This document shows positions 9,865 through 24,880 of a stretch of 60,679 nt of DNA, piece after piece (the first letter of the stretch is position 1; each line of letters begins with the position of its first letter). A program made the position numbers and the translations under genes. Under the pieces are notes generated by a model. It searched no databases. It worked only from the letters and a program-made list of their open reading frames with translations, and was not told the origin of the DNA. Source of the DNA: Pelargonium x hortorum (Eukaryota; Streptophyta; Magnoliopsida; Geraniales; Geraniaceae); NCBI GenBank assembly GCA_036897525.1, contig JAYMTJ010000060.1:1-60679 (forward strand), given 5' to 3'.

Positions 9865-12800
9865 CGTGGAGACTCATTTACAGTGGAAAGTACAGTTATT
9901 CCGATATGCAAGATTAGTTGTAGTGAATAGAATACTTTCGGCTTTCTCTAGGTTACATTCATAACTTTTGAAAAGAGGAAGCAGTCAAGTAGACCTTTAT
10001 CCCTTTAAACTACTCAAGTAAGGCTCACTAATAAGAAGCTCAGAGCACCTTCTAGCCTTGCAGATGCAGATATATCAAGGTTCAAGGCTTCGTGGGTCTA
10101 TCGGGTGCTATAGTAAAATGCTCGAAGGATCCTGTGTGTTGCTTTATAGTTTAATACTATAAGTAAAAAAAAAAAGGATCAAGATCAGGTATAATAAGGG
10201 ATCAAAAAGAACAAACATCTTGGGGTTTATAGAGAATAGGTTTTTCAAAATCTAAGTAAAAATGAAACGGTCACAATTCATAAAGGGGTATTCGAAAAAA
10301 AAATATTAAAAGTTATTCAGTTTTAAGTCTTCTCCACCCACTCCACTATATTATGCGTCAGCTAAACTTTAGGATTAGAGCACCGTCGAGTTACCCTTTT
10401 CATTTTTTATTTCATTGCATATTTATAGTCTAGCAAGGAGTCTCTTATTTTTTGCTTAACTAAAAGCTACAGGTTATATGGCCAAGCACTAGGGGCACAA
10501 TACACATAAGGGAACCTCTCGGAAATCCTACCCACTCAACGAATTTACTAGTGCAAGATAAACTAATAGTTGGGTACCCTTTGCTTATTCTTAAATAGTT
10601 AGCGGTTCTATATTCTCTATATCATAACTTTAGAATATCTGTATTTCCTGAGTCTCTAAGCGGGACTTTTCCTTTTATACTCTTAGGAGACATTAGCTGA
10701 AAGTTTGTAAGAAGGAGCTGCTTTAGCAGTACTCTGTAATCTTAATTCTTAATCTTTTAAGAGGCCTGGGGACAGACTTTTCCTTGGGTAGTGGTTTATA
10801 TCAATTCCAAATTTTACTGCAGTTTTTTAATATACTTTTTTTATTGCAGTCTGATAAACTAATGTCAAAGTGCCTCTTTATTTTGCTTACTTCGTTAAGG
10901 GTTCTCACAGAGTTTAGTTATCCAAGAGTTGAAGTTTTAAATTAAAGATTTCGATTCCAAACCGTAAGGAATATTTTAATTAAATACCGTTTGAGTGTTA
11001 CCTCTAAGAAAGAGAAATTTTAGTGCCAAAAGGAGCTATACCCTTGAGAGTCAATTTTTCAGGCAAGAAAACCTTGAACCAAGTAAAGGGGTCACTATTT
11101 ATATAAAGAGACACTGCATTTAAAGTCTGTGCCCTACCTATCTTATCCAGTAACCTCCAGTTATCGTCTTGTGCAAGAGACGCCTAAAAGATCTCTATGA
11201 AATGTGCAAATGGGTGGCCCTACTAAAAGAGCTTATTCTATAAATAGACAAATTTTTTAAGCAAGTTAAAGTATGCTTTGTAAAACTGGCCAATTCTAAA
11301 GGAGTCCTAACCTAAAATGGTAAAGAAATAAGTATATCAAGCTGCCTTTTATAAAGGATATAAATAGAATTTCAAGCAAACCGAGATCCCTATAAGCTAT
11401 AAGAATATACGGGGGTCCTTCTCCGCCTTTACACAGAAGTTGGGTTAGAACAAGGATTTATCAGCACAGGTTTACCGATTCAAGTACATCCGGGTAGCAA
11501 GTAAAAAAAAAGGCGCTTATTTACGGTATTTAGAGTCACTTGCAAGGGGTAAAGTTTATACTCTTAAAAGGTGCAAAAACGCAAAAGAATTCGTATCTGA
11601 TTTGTCTGGATGTGCAGAATTCCAATTCTTAAGGAAACGACTTTGTACTCTTAAATTCTGCCTAGAGTTCTTTGTCTCTACGTTGTTTAAAGGTTATACT
11701 CCGGTAAAAATCCTACCTAAGAAAGCTTCAAATTTGTATAAAATATTTTCCTTTTAGAAAAGCCCGGCCATGAATAGGTATCCTTAGCACCCATGAAAAG
11801 GTCTAGATTGGGTCAATTATATGCATATGAACCTGAGAGAGAGTGAAACCTGTGATACAAGGTTGTCTGCTAACACATAGACGCTCCTATTAATTCCAGA
11901 TTCCCGTGGGATAAAAATCCACGCTTAGTAATATTTATTACTTGTTTTTATAAGCCACCCTATATTGGTTTAGCAATTACTGTTTAGTATTCGCGCCCTC
12001 TATATACTACTAACCTCCTGTTTACTCTTAATACCATCGACCAATAAGAATTCACAAAAAGTCTTTTTTTTAGTAAAAGAGTCCCTACGTATAGAAACAC
12101 TTACCAAAAGTCTAGGTTTCTTTTTTATCATCTGCCAAAGAAAGATTCCTTATCAATGGCTAATAACTTAGCTATAAGGAAGTTTTTCTCGCAGGTAACT
12201 AATCTAAAATTAGGCACTAAAGTCAATAAAAAACCCTTCCTTAGGGATCCATATAGTGTCATCCCTTTGGTCAAAAGGGTAGTTTTTGCTTAAAGAGACT
12301 CTTTCAAGATTGTACAAACCTGTGAGTGCTATTCGTTCCTTCTTCTTTATTATAATAATAGCAAGAAAGTTCTTAACCTATTTTCCACTAGCTATAGCAC
12401 CTCCAACAACCCCTTTGCGAGAGCTATTACATCAGTTAATCCAGTCTTGTGTATGATTCTTTTGGGAATTTTATGCTATATTTATAAGAAAATATTAATT
12501 CTGTTCAAAACCTTGGGAACACGCTTTATGAAAAAAGAAATCATTATCCAATTCATTTTACTTACACTAAACTTCTTGAAGTGACACTCCTTTGAGATCC
12601 CGAGTATTACTTGGTACTTTTAAGTACGACCTTCCTTGGAAAAAACCACTCTTTGTAGAAGTTTGTGAGAAACTTATAAGAAAGCACACACCTATTCTAT
12701 TCAGGATACTGGTGCTGTGTTATTAAACAAAAGGGAATAAAATAAGTTGAAGACTTTTTTTTCATATACTGGGATCCCTGTTAAGTACTCTCTACACCAC

Positions 12801-15800
12801 TTTCCAAATTGAAACTTACGAAAAATGATTTTTGGGTAAGATTATATCTCTGATACTAGAGAAACTCTGAAGAAAATATTAGGTTGTTCCTGTCTCTGAA
12901 GCAAGGATACCTTGAAGCTCGTAGGTGTCTAAATTTAGAATAACTATATACGAGGAATCCAGTTAAGTACAGGCTTAGCTTAGTATTTAGTAAAATGGAT
13001 GGATAATCACTTATACTTATATATTGCGGCATAGCTTAAGGATTACTTTACACGGATTTTTAATAATATCGAGATGATTAGGATAGGATAACTCACATAT
13101 AGGCGTCTCTATAAGGGTTCGCTTTGTTTACACACCTGAAACTGGATTTTTTTTTCCAATTCCTACGCAAATTAACTAAAAAAAAAGGGCCCCGCCTCAA
13201 GATCAAACTTTTCTAGAAACTCAGGATACCCTATTTTAGTTTAGATAAGCAAACAGGGTAAATTAGCGCTTTTACAAAAGAACCGAACCCATTTTTGTGG
13301 TACAAGGGTTTCTCTTGGAATTAGAGTGCTTTACTTTGTTAATATTTCTTTTTGGGTATTTACAGAGAATTTTGACAAAAGTTTTGGATCGCTCAAGATT
13401 TTGGTAATGCTCATAAGGAACACTTTATACTATCGGAGCTGCGTAGGAAGACATGGACTTAGTTATTTTTCTGTAGCTAACAAATTACTTAACCCCCCTA
13501 ATCTTAAGGATACCTGAAAAAAATGCAACAATTATTTTTAATAAGGTATAGCACAAATTTCCTACAAAAGACCCTTCAAAATTCCTAAGTATAAAGATAC
13601 TGGGTCAGAGAAAAAATTGTAAACATGAATCCCAGGGGTTCAGTTCAAGTGCGGCTCTAGCTAGAGTACGTATTTTCAAGTATTAATACAAAAATACTTT
13701 AACTTCAATTTTAGCCTATTTCTAAGAGGGAGGGCCTTTCAAGAACACGGATTCCCTTTACACCTTTGATCAGACCTAACCCAGAGTACGCTCTCAGTAA
13801 GTTTCTACACTCACATCACAAGTTCTTTCAATATGCTTTGGTATAAAATTATATTGAAGTTTTCAGATTCTCCAGTGTTAGATTAATTTGTTATCGGGTT
13901 TTTTAGGCTCTTTAGCTTGCCAATATATTGAAGAAGTTCGCACTACTATTTAGTTCTAAGATAAGAAGACCCCTGGTCGATAGCTCCTTAGCCGAGAAAT
14001 AAGTCAATAAGTCCTTAGAAATTTGATAATAGAATCCCAAAGGAAGAACTCAAAGAAACTCTCTCTAAACAAGACTCTTATACAGGATACACTGGGTATT
14101 CTAAAATAAGAATTCCTTTATGAGTTTCTCAAAGATCAAAGCATTCTCGATAAAACAAAAGTTCCCCGTCAATAAATAAAATAGCCTTAGAAAAGCACTT
14201 AGATAACTCTTTAACAAGGCACTGTATCTACAAGTAGGAAACGTTTTGGACTCCTTACCCCCCCTTTTCTAAGCAACAAACTATACTCGTATTTTCCTAG
14301 GACATTCGGATTAAAGTTCTATAAAAAAGTAAAAAAAAAAAAAGACCCTTCTAAAGTAAAGTCGAGAGTTTCCTGGGGTTACATAATATTAAGACCAACA
14401 GCCTCGCTTTCTTAGGAATAGGAAGGCATTTCTCAAGATTTTAAGGAATTCTCTTCCTTAAAGGAGCAAGCACATCCATGTTGTGTATCCTATATTTTAT
14501 TTACATCACCCTTTAGCTGGAAAAGTACTTTGTTATGGACTCTATCATAAAAATTGAGATTATTCCTATTCATATATAGTTATTTTGTACAACCTATTAA
14601 GCTTCTAATTAAGTCTAAGATAAATCATGAGTAAACCTGCAAAAAAGCCCTATTAAACCTTCTTTTTTGTTTTGTGCCCTTTGGTTTGGCTACAGGTTTA
14701 AATAATTTAAGATCTTCTAAAATTAGGGCGGTACTTTTTTTTTAGGAGTTCCTGCATATACACATCTCGGTCTACTAGGTACGCTAAGAAATAATGCATC
14801 TAAGTTTAGCGCAGCTCGTCAAAAATACAGTTAAAAAAAAAAAGCACAAGAAAGTGCCTTTGTATTACGTGACTTAAAGAGAAATCCCAGTAAGAACGCA
14901 AGGTGATAGCAAGTGCTGCAACAAGACCAAGGACATATTTGTTAATGCTTTACCTCTTGAAACAAATGTTTGTTATAACCAATCTAAGAAATCTAACTTA
15001 CTGAACTTGACTAGGCAAAGGTGTCATAGAATCTCTTGCTCGTTCTTACTTATGATATGATGTGCTACAACAATCGCTGTACTAACTGAGAAAAAACTCT
15101 TTGAAGGAGGTTAGCATACTTAACTTTTATTCATGAAATTCCTTGATAAGGTGAGCTTTAGCTATACTTAGTTTTCGATCATTTAAAATAAAAGTTTTCT
15201 ACCTAATATAGAAATGAGAATAAGATTGCATTTCTACTAGAAATCCTTAACAAATAGCACTAAGAGGTACGATAGAGTATTGGAAAGAGGGTTTTTTTCA
15301 AGGAACTCTGGGATTATTGTAAATAACTCTTTTAGATATCATCTAGGAGATATATGCCCCCTAAAGTTAATGACTAAATATCACTTAATGGAACCCTAAC
15401 TTACTACGCGGGGGACTCTTTGATTGAGTAAAAAAGGGATTCTAGTAAGTAGCTTTTCCTTTGACATTAAATAAAATTTACGTATTTCACCATTTAAATA
15501 AAACAAATAGGAATTAAAGAATTTGAGTCAGTTAGCTAGAGTATCTCTAGGACACGAATAAGACAGGAAGACTCTTTTGTTTGTAAATCTTACTAAGGTA
15601 GGATAACTTGTGGATCTCCCGATATTGTATATTCAAAAAGAAGTAATAAACAAGAGTTTAGAACATATACGGATACCCATGTAGCATGATCTAGCAGTAA
15701 ACTCTATTTAGGATTTCTCTTTCTTGTCTAGTTATTTCCAGGAATGTAGAATCCTAATACAGAATAAGGACCCCTCTTCTTCTCCATTTATCATTTATAT

Positions 15801-18800
15801 AAAGCTAGTAATTAAATTAAGTAGTATAATACTTACAGTCTTCCTAAATAACTGCTCTAATTTCTTGTCAAAAAAATCTGTTAAATTTATGTAATAGTTC
15901 CAGACCCTATATGTATATCCTTTCCTCTATACAAACCCGTATGGATAAGCTAGCTCGTTCATTTCTTGAGTATATTTGTAAGTAAATGGACTCCCAATAG
16001 TTCGGAAAAGGTGAAAACCTCCTAAATTTCTTTCTAATTCGTAGGGATAAGAAACCCGGGATTCCCAGATGCGGATTCTTGGAAATTAGAAAAAAAAAAA
16101 TGATAAGTTAAGTATGGAATTGAATTAAAATTACACTATTCAGAGTCGGATTTTACATTTGAAAGACTAATACAACATTTTCAGAACTAAAGGGGCCCCT
16201 AAGGAAATCAGACTCACTAGCAGAAAACAAAATAAAATATCTGAGTCTAATAAAAATAGAGAAAAATAGAATATCCCTTGGCATTAGTTACAATATCAGT
16301 GATTTACTAAATTAAGTGTAGGCGTCTTTCGGCATCCCTAGGACAAACTCGAGAGAAAAGAGACTCTATACTCTTTATTCTTTCTTTACTTTACATGGTT
16401 AACTAGATATTTGTAAGGAGCCAAAATATAAACAACCTCTACTTAATTCCCTGACTTTATTAGCTGGAAAAGCCCTTTTCTTTCTATTAGACTCCAATTT
16501 TTGTTTAGGAATTCTATGTATTTTTTAAAGTATCTTGATCCGGTCATGAGCAGGAAAAATGAAGGAATTAGGAACTCATATCTTCCGGAGAAGTCTGGTA
16601 GATTTTATTCTATATCAGTTTGTTAGAGTAGCTCTTTATTATATTACTAGGGAACTCCTCGCTAGAACAGGTACGTACATTGCTAGTTTAAGACTCTTTA
16701 AAAGGGCCCCTTATATTGGAAAAGCTCCCCTAGATCTGCTAGCTCCAATTCTTAAGTTTTTAACCAGTAGACTCTCTACTCAATACCTTTAGAGAATACA
16801 CCACTTCCCGCTATGCTTTAAAAAGAATTTTAAGGAACCCGCGGTATACTAGCTTTCTATACCATAAGAAGAATTTTGCTTTGTGACAATGCCTCAAAAA
16901 GAGTTGTTTGTTTAAGTCGCTTCGTGGAGTAAATGACTGTATTTTTGAGAATATAAAAACCTACGGGGGCCCCTAAACCCTCTCATTTTAGTTACTGGAT
17001 CCTGGGTTTTCTTGAGTAAAAACGCGGTACTTTTGGAGTCATTCTTGAGTCGTATTACTACTCAGTTTTAGACTATACCAACAAAGTTAATTTTGTAATA
17101 ATAGTTTTTAGTTAGTAAGGGGCTTCTTTGTTACCGAATTAAGGACACTGGAAGTCCCGGATTTTAAACAATTGTTTAAGAAAAATAATCCGTAGATAAT
17201 AGAAGCTTGTAATAGCCCTTGCTCTCTAAGCTGTTATTTAACTCCGAAAAGTCTTGGATTTACCTTATTTCTATAATTAGAATTCTTTTAAAGTTTGGGC
17301 CCTTACCATAGTTTTAGAATTCCTTGCTTTTATTTAGTTTATAGCATGACATCAAGAAAGCAACTCCCAATTAGAATGATAAATTCTTTTGTCTTGTTCA
17401 GCAATTGTTAATATCTCTAAATAAAGTAAGGATACGGATTCCTTTAATTGCCCGGAACTCCTATATCGAAACATAGAAAATTATCTTATACTTATAAGGG
17501 GATTTTCCCTTACATATTAAACACACTTTTCACTTAAATGATCCATCTGAGAAAGCACTCACAACAAAACGGGTACCCGGAGAGGGGGGAAATAGAGCCA
17601 GCCTGTTGGTAATTAGCAGCTGCAGATACACGAAAGTACTAACCAAATACTACAGGTACCTGGAAAAGATTCCTCAGAGCTAGAGACCCTTATACTTGAC
17701 TTGAAAATCTGTACCTATCAGACCTATCTGCTTTTGACTTCTTTACTTTATAGGATAGTATTGCTGCTAGACTTTTTATTTTAGTTTAGAGAAAGTCTAG
17801 TAGAAGAGTGGCATTACCGCTACAGATATCATCCAGATTAAGATAGAGAAAAGTAAAGGTTTCTAGAATCTAGTTTTTTAAGAAGGGTCTCTAGCTCTGA
17901 TGAGGAAAGCTTGTTTTTACATTTCTTTAGCTTTAAAGTATAGCTTGTATATCAAATCCAATCTATACTTTAATAAAACGACTGGATTCATTCTTTCATA
18001 AATACATCAAATGGAATACCTTTCAATCACACTGTATATTATATATTTCAAACCTAGAAATTGATTCAAATTTTACATAAAAAGAATTCTACTATAGGAA
18101 GTGGTAAATCCTACACTTTGATGAGCTAAATAAACAAGACGTATCTTTTCTGGTATCTGGTATTAAAAGGAAGAATTTATATACACTTCGGGGTTGCTTT
18201 AATAAATAAGTATTTCATAGAATCTTTAGTTTAGAGTTTAGTTTTCTTGCAGGATTTATAGATAAGTTTTAACTCTTGCTTTGCTTGAATCTTAGTCTTA
18301 GGAAGAAAGTCGGGCTAATGTGAATTTTCCAGTAAAGAAGTCAATTTGAAAGCTTGTTATTGTTATCCATTCCATTTTTGGAGTTCCGGGGTTATAGAAT
18401 TAATAGGAATTGGACACCTTTGGGTTTAGTAAGTAAAACCTTCTGAACAAGGCTTTAGCAATAGAATTTAATATAGGATAATAAGGTTATCCCTTAACAG
18501 GACAGGCAATAAGAGCAGGAATTTATATAAACATTAGTTTTGTTTGGTTCCTCAATCCTTTTCTTTGGAAATTTCTTTCAGTTGTCTACGTTTTCAAGGG
18601 CACAGATTTTACTATACTTTTAATAAGTTAAGTTCCTAATAAATAATGACCCGGGGAACGTTACTGTGCTTTAGAAATTACATTTCATTTGTACTTTATT
18701 CCGGAAACTAAAAAAAATATTAAATACAAGATAGAAATATGAAAGCGACTTCCCTATTGAGTGTTAAACCAGTCCCTTGTTCAGAAATCTGATTGATAGG

Positions 18801-21130
18801 AATACCAGAATCTATAAAGAAAGGACTTTTCACTTGAGTTTACTTAATGGGCTTGGCTGGAAAATTCATTGGTTGACTTTAACCAGAAACACCAATACCT
18901 TTCTTTCATGCTTTCACACCTCCTTTTAAACTTTAGATAGATTACAAACTTTTACTTCTGCATTATTTCTTTTGAGAGTTAGAGCTATACCCTTCTCTTA
19001 AAGCCCTTAATCAAACGGAGTCAAAAAATGCAGGAGATTAGATATCAACTAAATCCCAAAAATTAGGGCCCTAGAATTCATAACACGGCATAAGATCCTT
19101 TATATTTATAGCGCAATGGACTCTCTCTAGAATTAGCCCAGAAGAAGAAACTCTTCTAGTAGACCTTTAATACATACACTTCCGAGAAATTATCCTACAC
19201 ATTTAAGAGTTTAAGTTTCAGGTATACAACTGTCCGATATCCATCTGGCGGTTTCTTTTAGGTTTATCTTTAAAGAGTTCTAAAACATGTTACATTACCT
19301 AAGGGTTCCGCGTAACACATGGTACCCCTTAAGACCTCAGATTATTGCATTAATTTTAAAAAAGATCTTCTAAAATTTAGGACAGATTACTAACTTGTTA
19401 TTTGAGTATCTGGAACGGATCGAGCATAAGTAAGGTATATTTATTATATACTTTATCTAGAGAAAAATAAGCCGTACCATAATCCGTTAGCTTACCAACA
19501 AAAAAACAAAACTCTCCTAATGCTTAAACCCCAGTTTAACACTCTCTTATATCAACTATCAACAGCCTTTTTTTTGTCTTTTCATGCAATTCATTTATAA
19601 CTCTGGTTTAAGTATCAGTCTATGATGAATATCCTTTTTTTAAGTTCCTGTATTATATGAGTAAATACACCCTAGAATAGGCAATTACTTTTGACTCATT
19701 ATGCTCCTTCTACTATATTCGATAAGCTCTGTCACCTATTTTATAAAAGTTTTTTTAGGAATACTCCTCTATAAAATAGAAAAAACACAAGTTAAATCCT
19801 ATAAACAAACTCTCCTTTCCTTAGAATCCGGAAATCTAGGGCGAGGCGTTAGTATTATAATCTTCTTTCTTTTTCTTGGTAGTACTCCGTTTTTTTATTT
19901 GTTTTACGGTAGTATAAGTTAAGATCAGGAAAGCTTTTTACGGGTCTATATCTTACCGTTCATTTGCAATTTCTACAACTGGGTCCCTTTCCTTATTTAT
20001 ATGGAAGCCCCTATTTAGAGCTATCTAATACCCCGTCCGTCTTAAGGCTTATTACGGAGTAAAGTTAAGAAATGTCTACCACCCCCAGGTCTCTGAAAGC
20101 CTAAAAAAATAGTAGACTAAATTAAATTAGAAGTCTACTACGCTTTTGAGTGGGTTATAACGAACAATTTCTAGTAAACCCAGCCCAATCTTTACCGGAT
20201 ATTCCGAGCTCGTATGTAGAGAGCGGTGCATTGATAGAATACCCTAATTTTATATTGACCCAAGGAGTCTTTTAGAAGCTTTGTTTTTCTATAGGGCGTT
20301 AGGAGGGCAGATGTAGACAAAGTCTTTCAGGCCTTATAGTTTATTATAAAGATAAAGAAAAGGAATCCTGGAAAAAAGTAGAGCTAGGTTCTGTTAAAAA
20401 ACCAAACGTGGAAAATGGAACCCTTTTGTTTTGTATAGCAACCATAGAAAAAACCCCTTTCAAAAGGCTGGGGCGACAATAATAACATATCTACACTGTA
20501 TAAACTAAACATAACACATTTTAAGAATACTTTATAGCTGCCCTAAGAAGCCCGGGACTTATCCTACTTAGAATCCCAGGAGAGTCACAAGCACCATCAA
20601 ACTTTGATTTAGAAGATTATACCCATATAAATAGAGAAACCCGTTTTTCGATAAAAGCTTCTTAATTAAGAGAAAAAACGATTGGGACAATAGCCCCCCT
20701 TTAGGTCTTACAGCGTAAAAAAAGCAATAGGAATCCTCTATCTTTATAGGGTAAAGAGCTCGGTTACTAAAGCCATATTGAGTCTTTTAAAACTTAAAAT
20801 TAAAGGACAGCACGTAGTTAGAAGCACTAAGGATCCTAGGTTGGATAATACAGGAAATTACAAATTTAAGTTATTCCTTGAAAAGGTAGGACATTACTAA
20901 AGAAAATTAAAACTTAGGTGTTTCTTAATTCTTAAAAAGTTAGTTATCTGAACGATTTTACAGATACTTGAAGCTTCTTTAGAAAGGAAGACCCATACTT
21001 TAAGTTTAAGAATTTCAATTATTATAAGAGCCTGTTAGTAATTTTAAACTGTAGTATGTAGTATTAAGGCTTAGGGATTAAGAAGGATTAAATAAAGAAA
21101 AAGTGAAATCTAAGGAATCGAACGTTACCA
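9865..21130. other. Long AT-rich gene desert
   Basis: No gene, RNA or large repeat found in about 11 kb. Stops are dense in all frames. Frames of 63 (13326-13517), 77 (16559-16792) and 73 codons (19701-19922) are the longest and fit chance. An A13 run lies at 14331-14343. GGGCCC palindromes are concentrated here (13187, 16193, 16704, 16967, 17297, 19066). A T-arm-like aaggttcaaggctt at about 10078 lacks a tRNA body. Confidence 0.6.
16191..17302. repeat. Cluster of GGGCCC palindromes
   Basis: Four GGGCCC words lie within 1.1 kb (16193-16198, 16704-16709, 16967-16972, 17297-17302), three of them within longer symmetric words (aggggcccct, aagggcccctt, gggggcccct). At this base composition about two would be expected in the entire 60.7-kb window. 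Confidence 0.6.
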
Positions 21131-21193
21131 GGTATCCGAACTGTAGATAAAATTTAATAACTTTAGTACTTTTCTATATTTTTTTATTTGATT
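21131..21193 (+). repeat. Diverged dispersed repeat, copy related to 58019-58090
   Basis: Shares in order ggtatc, cgaactg-agataaaa and taactttagtact-ttct with 58019-58090, with short gaps. A third trace (tccgaactgtgg) lies near 22143. No coding or RNA signal is seen in it. Confidence 0.6.
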
Positions 21194-24100
21194 CCTAATT
21201 TCTTGGTTTATAAGCTTATATTTGGCTTATTGGTATTCGGTATCCCTCATTTCAGGGTTATTTTACTTACATTCCGTAAGAAAACTAACATTATTAGTTA
21301 GAACACCAAATTAGGGAATTACTAATTATAAGCAACTTTAACAAATAAGGGTATGCTAGTATGTAACTTAAAAAACTCACTCATATTTACACTAGACTTG
21401 AGAAGGAAAGAAACCTGCTAAACTTACATCTTTTTACTCGTTTTATACTAAAAAGTAAGTACCCTTATTTTCGAGTAATTCCTATAAGAAACTGGAAGTC
21501 GATTGGTTTAGGTAAAGAAGAGTTGCTTTAGTAAGTAATTGTTCTCTTTTGCTTAAATGTACAATTTGAGGGGATTCCCTTTATTCATTTCTTAACTTTA
21601 TAAACTTTTATATCTCATAGATACTTGAGATTTATTCTAGCAGGAGTTATAAAAAAGGGTCCTGTTTATTTTATTTATACCGTAGCTTTTTTTAGCTTTT
21701 CCTTATAGAAAGAACCTTTAGCTTAGAAGCTTGGCCCAAAAAATAGATTTTCCTTAGCTTTTCTACAGTTTCTTTGAAGTTGTATATAGGATTTCTATTT
21801 TCTTAATATCTGGTCCTGTTGTTTAGTTTACATTAGGATTTGGGCAAGATATCCCATTAAATAGAAGACCTTGTTAGAAAGAGCCAAAAAAATAGACAGA
21901 TACTGATCTCTTAATTACAAAATTTGTAAAAAAGCCTAAAGCTCCCATTTATTTGATTTAGAGTTGGGTTGCTCTAACTCCTGTTCGGATTTAGGGGTAC
22001 TCCTTAACTTTATTATTTAACCAAAAGCTTAGGATATTTAGGGTTGCTACTAAATAAAGGAAGTTCTTCTACTTAAGATATAAATAAAAGATACTGCTAT
22101 ATATAGATATACCCTACCCTTATCCAAATTCCAAATCAGCGTCCGAACTGTGGTTTTGGTATAGTATAGTTAAACTCTTAAAATTAGAATTCCAAGTATA
22201 AAATAAATTTGTGTAATTTATACAGTTCCTGGAGTAAACGCTATTTAATTCTTATTTATTTTAAGGGGAAGCCATTACATTAATTTCTTCAAATTAGTTG
22301 CGTTTTCCATATTCGTTACCAATTTACTTATACTTATTTTATCCGCTGTGCTGTGTTGATAGAACCAAACAAGGAGCCCCCATTTATGAATAACCTATGC
22401 TCTACAGGACTAAAACTACAAGAAATCCGATAGAAAGAAAGAAAAGAGATACCCAAATATATGACTATAAGTATAAGAAGATAGTTATCTAAACTATAAA
22501 TATAGGATTAATAATTACAACTATCCGGCCTAAAAACTCTAGTAGTATATAGCATCCGTTTTTAGGTTAAAAACCAACCCCTACAGCCATTATACTGCGT
22601 GCGGGTTCCTTGTTTGGTACAAACTTTGAACTTTTAAATATATAAATGTGATTTACTATAAAATAGAGCTTTTTTCTTTTCCCCTTTCTCTGACACACTG
22701 CTCATTCCCAAGCTAAGAATTACCCTAAAATTTGCGAAAGTTTCAAGACGTGATATATATGGCATATAAGTTAGTTTGCTGTCTCATCCAAGTTTACTTT
22801 AACTTTTGTATTGTTCTATACTTAATTATTTTCAAGAGTCTAAAAAAACTCTTTTTTGATAAGGAATAAATTTCAGAAAGAAGCTAAAGTGAGCCGCCGT
22901 GTATCTCTCTGGAAAGCATTTTTGCAGCCTCTTGCTGTCACACACACTACATAAATTACCTGAACTTAACGGGGGCTTTTCAAGGAGATTGGTTACAGAG
23001 ATAGGCTTTTCTTCTAATAAAGTGATTTCCTGGTTTTCTTGTCGATTCCTACTTACAAGTAAGAGTTGGCTAGGTTCTTACTCGGAAACCTAGAGATCTA
23101 TAGAGCCAGCCCTCTTCCTATTTTTTTTCCAGTTGTGGAACTTAAGGTTTTCTGGATCTGGGAATTACCTATGGAATTCTTTTTTATATCCAGAGCTAGT
23201 CTATTTAGTGGATAGCTCTCTCCATTAGATCTTTAATATATATATTGTACTCAATTTTTAAAAGTGCTAACTATTATACGAATGAATCCCCCTTCTTACT
23301 GGGACTCGGAGACAAGCCAAAGATAAAATCTAATATTAAGAATAAGGGATACTATCCGTATTTTTAAAGTAAAAAAGTAAATTTAAGAAATTGAAACTTC
23401 TTTTAGTTTTAGTTGTTTCGTTATCATGTTTCCAACACATTTTGCTGGATACTCCATCTATAATTTGATATAAGTCCTATTTCCATTCGGTATTGATTAA
23501 TCCTTTATAATCAGAAAAATCAATTAATAAAATACAGTACTTATTTTGAAATATAGGAAACAGAAAATTCTTACTTGTCGCCATACACACTAGCTCAATA
23601 TCCATTGAAAAGTAATTCCTTATCTCTTTGTTGTAGACCGTACCTGTAATATTCTCACCCAGTCAAGAGAGTTGATAAAATAAAGTGGCTTTTTTCTAAC
23701 TAGTTAGTAAAGGTAGGACCTAAAATTCATGGAGTTTATAGAGCTTTAATTACGAACCAAGCAACCAACCCTAAAAAAGACATTCTTGGATTGGATTAAT
23801 TGTAAATATATAAATAAAGTGGATTCCTAGTATAGATAGTAAACCTCAGGCTATCTTAATGCTAATGGGTTAATTCCAGCAGTGTCTAAATAAGAAAACA
23901 AAGCACGGTTGAATAATATAATAAGGAACTCGCTTAGGTTTTGACAAGGTTTTGTTTCAGTATAATATAATGTAGTATAAAACACTTAAAAAGCTCGCGG
24001 GTTCAGATGGGATTTGGAGTATAAAAAGAGAAGAGAGCTCCAATAAAAAAAATGAGAGAACTAACAAGATTGGCCGCAGGAAAAGAAATAGGGTAGCAAA

Positions 24101-24576
24101 TCCAAACTCTCCTTTATCTACCTAGTCTTTTTCAAGTTACCTCGTAGATACTTAAGAATTTGTAAGATCTCTGATTAGTAACTCTCCCAAGGACCTTTAT
24201 AGACCCTCTTGTCCTTTGACTTGCTCAAAATATACAAGTAGGAATTCTCCCGAAAAACTGTATATCGCAGGCATTGTATTAGACCGAAGCCTTTACTTGT
24301 TGTACTATTTATATACCAAAAAGAGGACTTTGGCTTCACTTTCTATGCTGATTTCACTCTAGGAATTGGGAACAAAACAAAGGAACACAGAACTTTTTTT
24401 CCTAAATACTAGTACTTAATAGCTACATAAAAAATTCTGGAAGAATAGACTTTATTTTATAGATCTCACTTCCTTTACACCAGTAAAAAATACTTTTCAA
24501 AAACCAAGGATAACGGATCCGGTAAAGAGTAATAATAAGGAATATACAGTAGATCGTATTAGATTGTTTATGGTGT
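21194..24576. other. AT-rich gene desert
   Basis: No gene or RNA found. A 64-codon plus-strand frame at 22899-23093 has a less AT-rich start (gagccgccgtgtatctctctgg) but no recognisable product. Confidence 0.5.
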
Positions 24577-24640
24577 CCTCCTCTTTTGCTTAGTTGTTAT
24601 TGTATAGGGAAGGGAGAAACCCTTTTTAGTAGAGAGGAAG
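24577..24640 (+). repeat. Diverged dispersed repeat, copy related to 36882-36936
   Basis: Shares cctcttttgctt, tagttgttatt and gagaaacc in order with 36882-36936, with small gaps and substitutions. Short exact words in a shared order argue for an old duplication. Confidence 0.6.
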
Positions 24641-24650
24641 GTTACTCTTA

Positions 24651-24662
24651 CCCCGAAAGGGG
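24651..24662. repeat. GC hairpin with GAAA tetraloop
   Basis: ccccgaaagggg forms four G-C pairs closed by a GNRA-type GAAA loop, a compact RNA-stable hairpin in otherwise AT-rich DNA. It lies 10 bp past the 24577-24640 repeat and is not conserved beside the partner copy. No gene is attached to it. Confidence 0.5.
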
Positions 24663-24880
24663 CATCCGTAGGAAGGGAGTTTGAAGATAATATATTAAGT
24701 ATACAATATCTATTTATGGCGGATCTTTACACCTTGACGGTTGTTGGTTCTTGCTTATAGATACCCTTTATAAACTTTTTACTGCTTACTTTTTGAATCC
24801 TATATAGAAAAGAATAGAAGACGACTTAGATTTAGCTTGAATACTGTAGTTATAGTAACTCTAGTAAGTAGTGTTTCAAT

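Noticed and set aside
10025-10090. agctcagagcacc followed by aaggttcaaggctt, tRNA-like
   Set aside because: The spacing between D-like and T-like words is too long and no stems pair.
19701-19922. 73-codon hydrophobic frame ending FFLFLGSTPFFYLFYGSIS, reminiscent of the nad2 LGG.PPF motif
   Set aside because: The core residues do not match, there is no neighbouring nad2 sequence, and hydrophobic frames of this length are expected by chance in AT-rich DNA.
22890-22935. gagccgccgtgtatctctctgg as a second domain V
   Set aside because: The canonical GAGCCGTATG is not kept and no pairing 3' strand follows.
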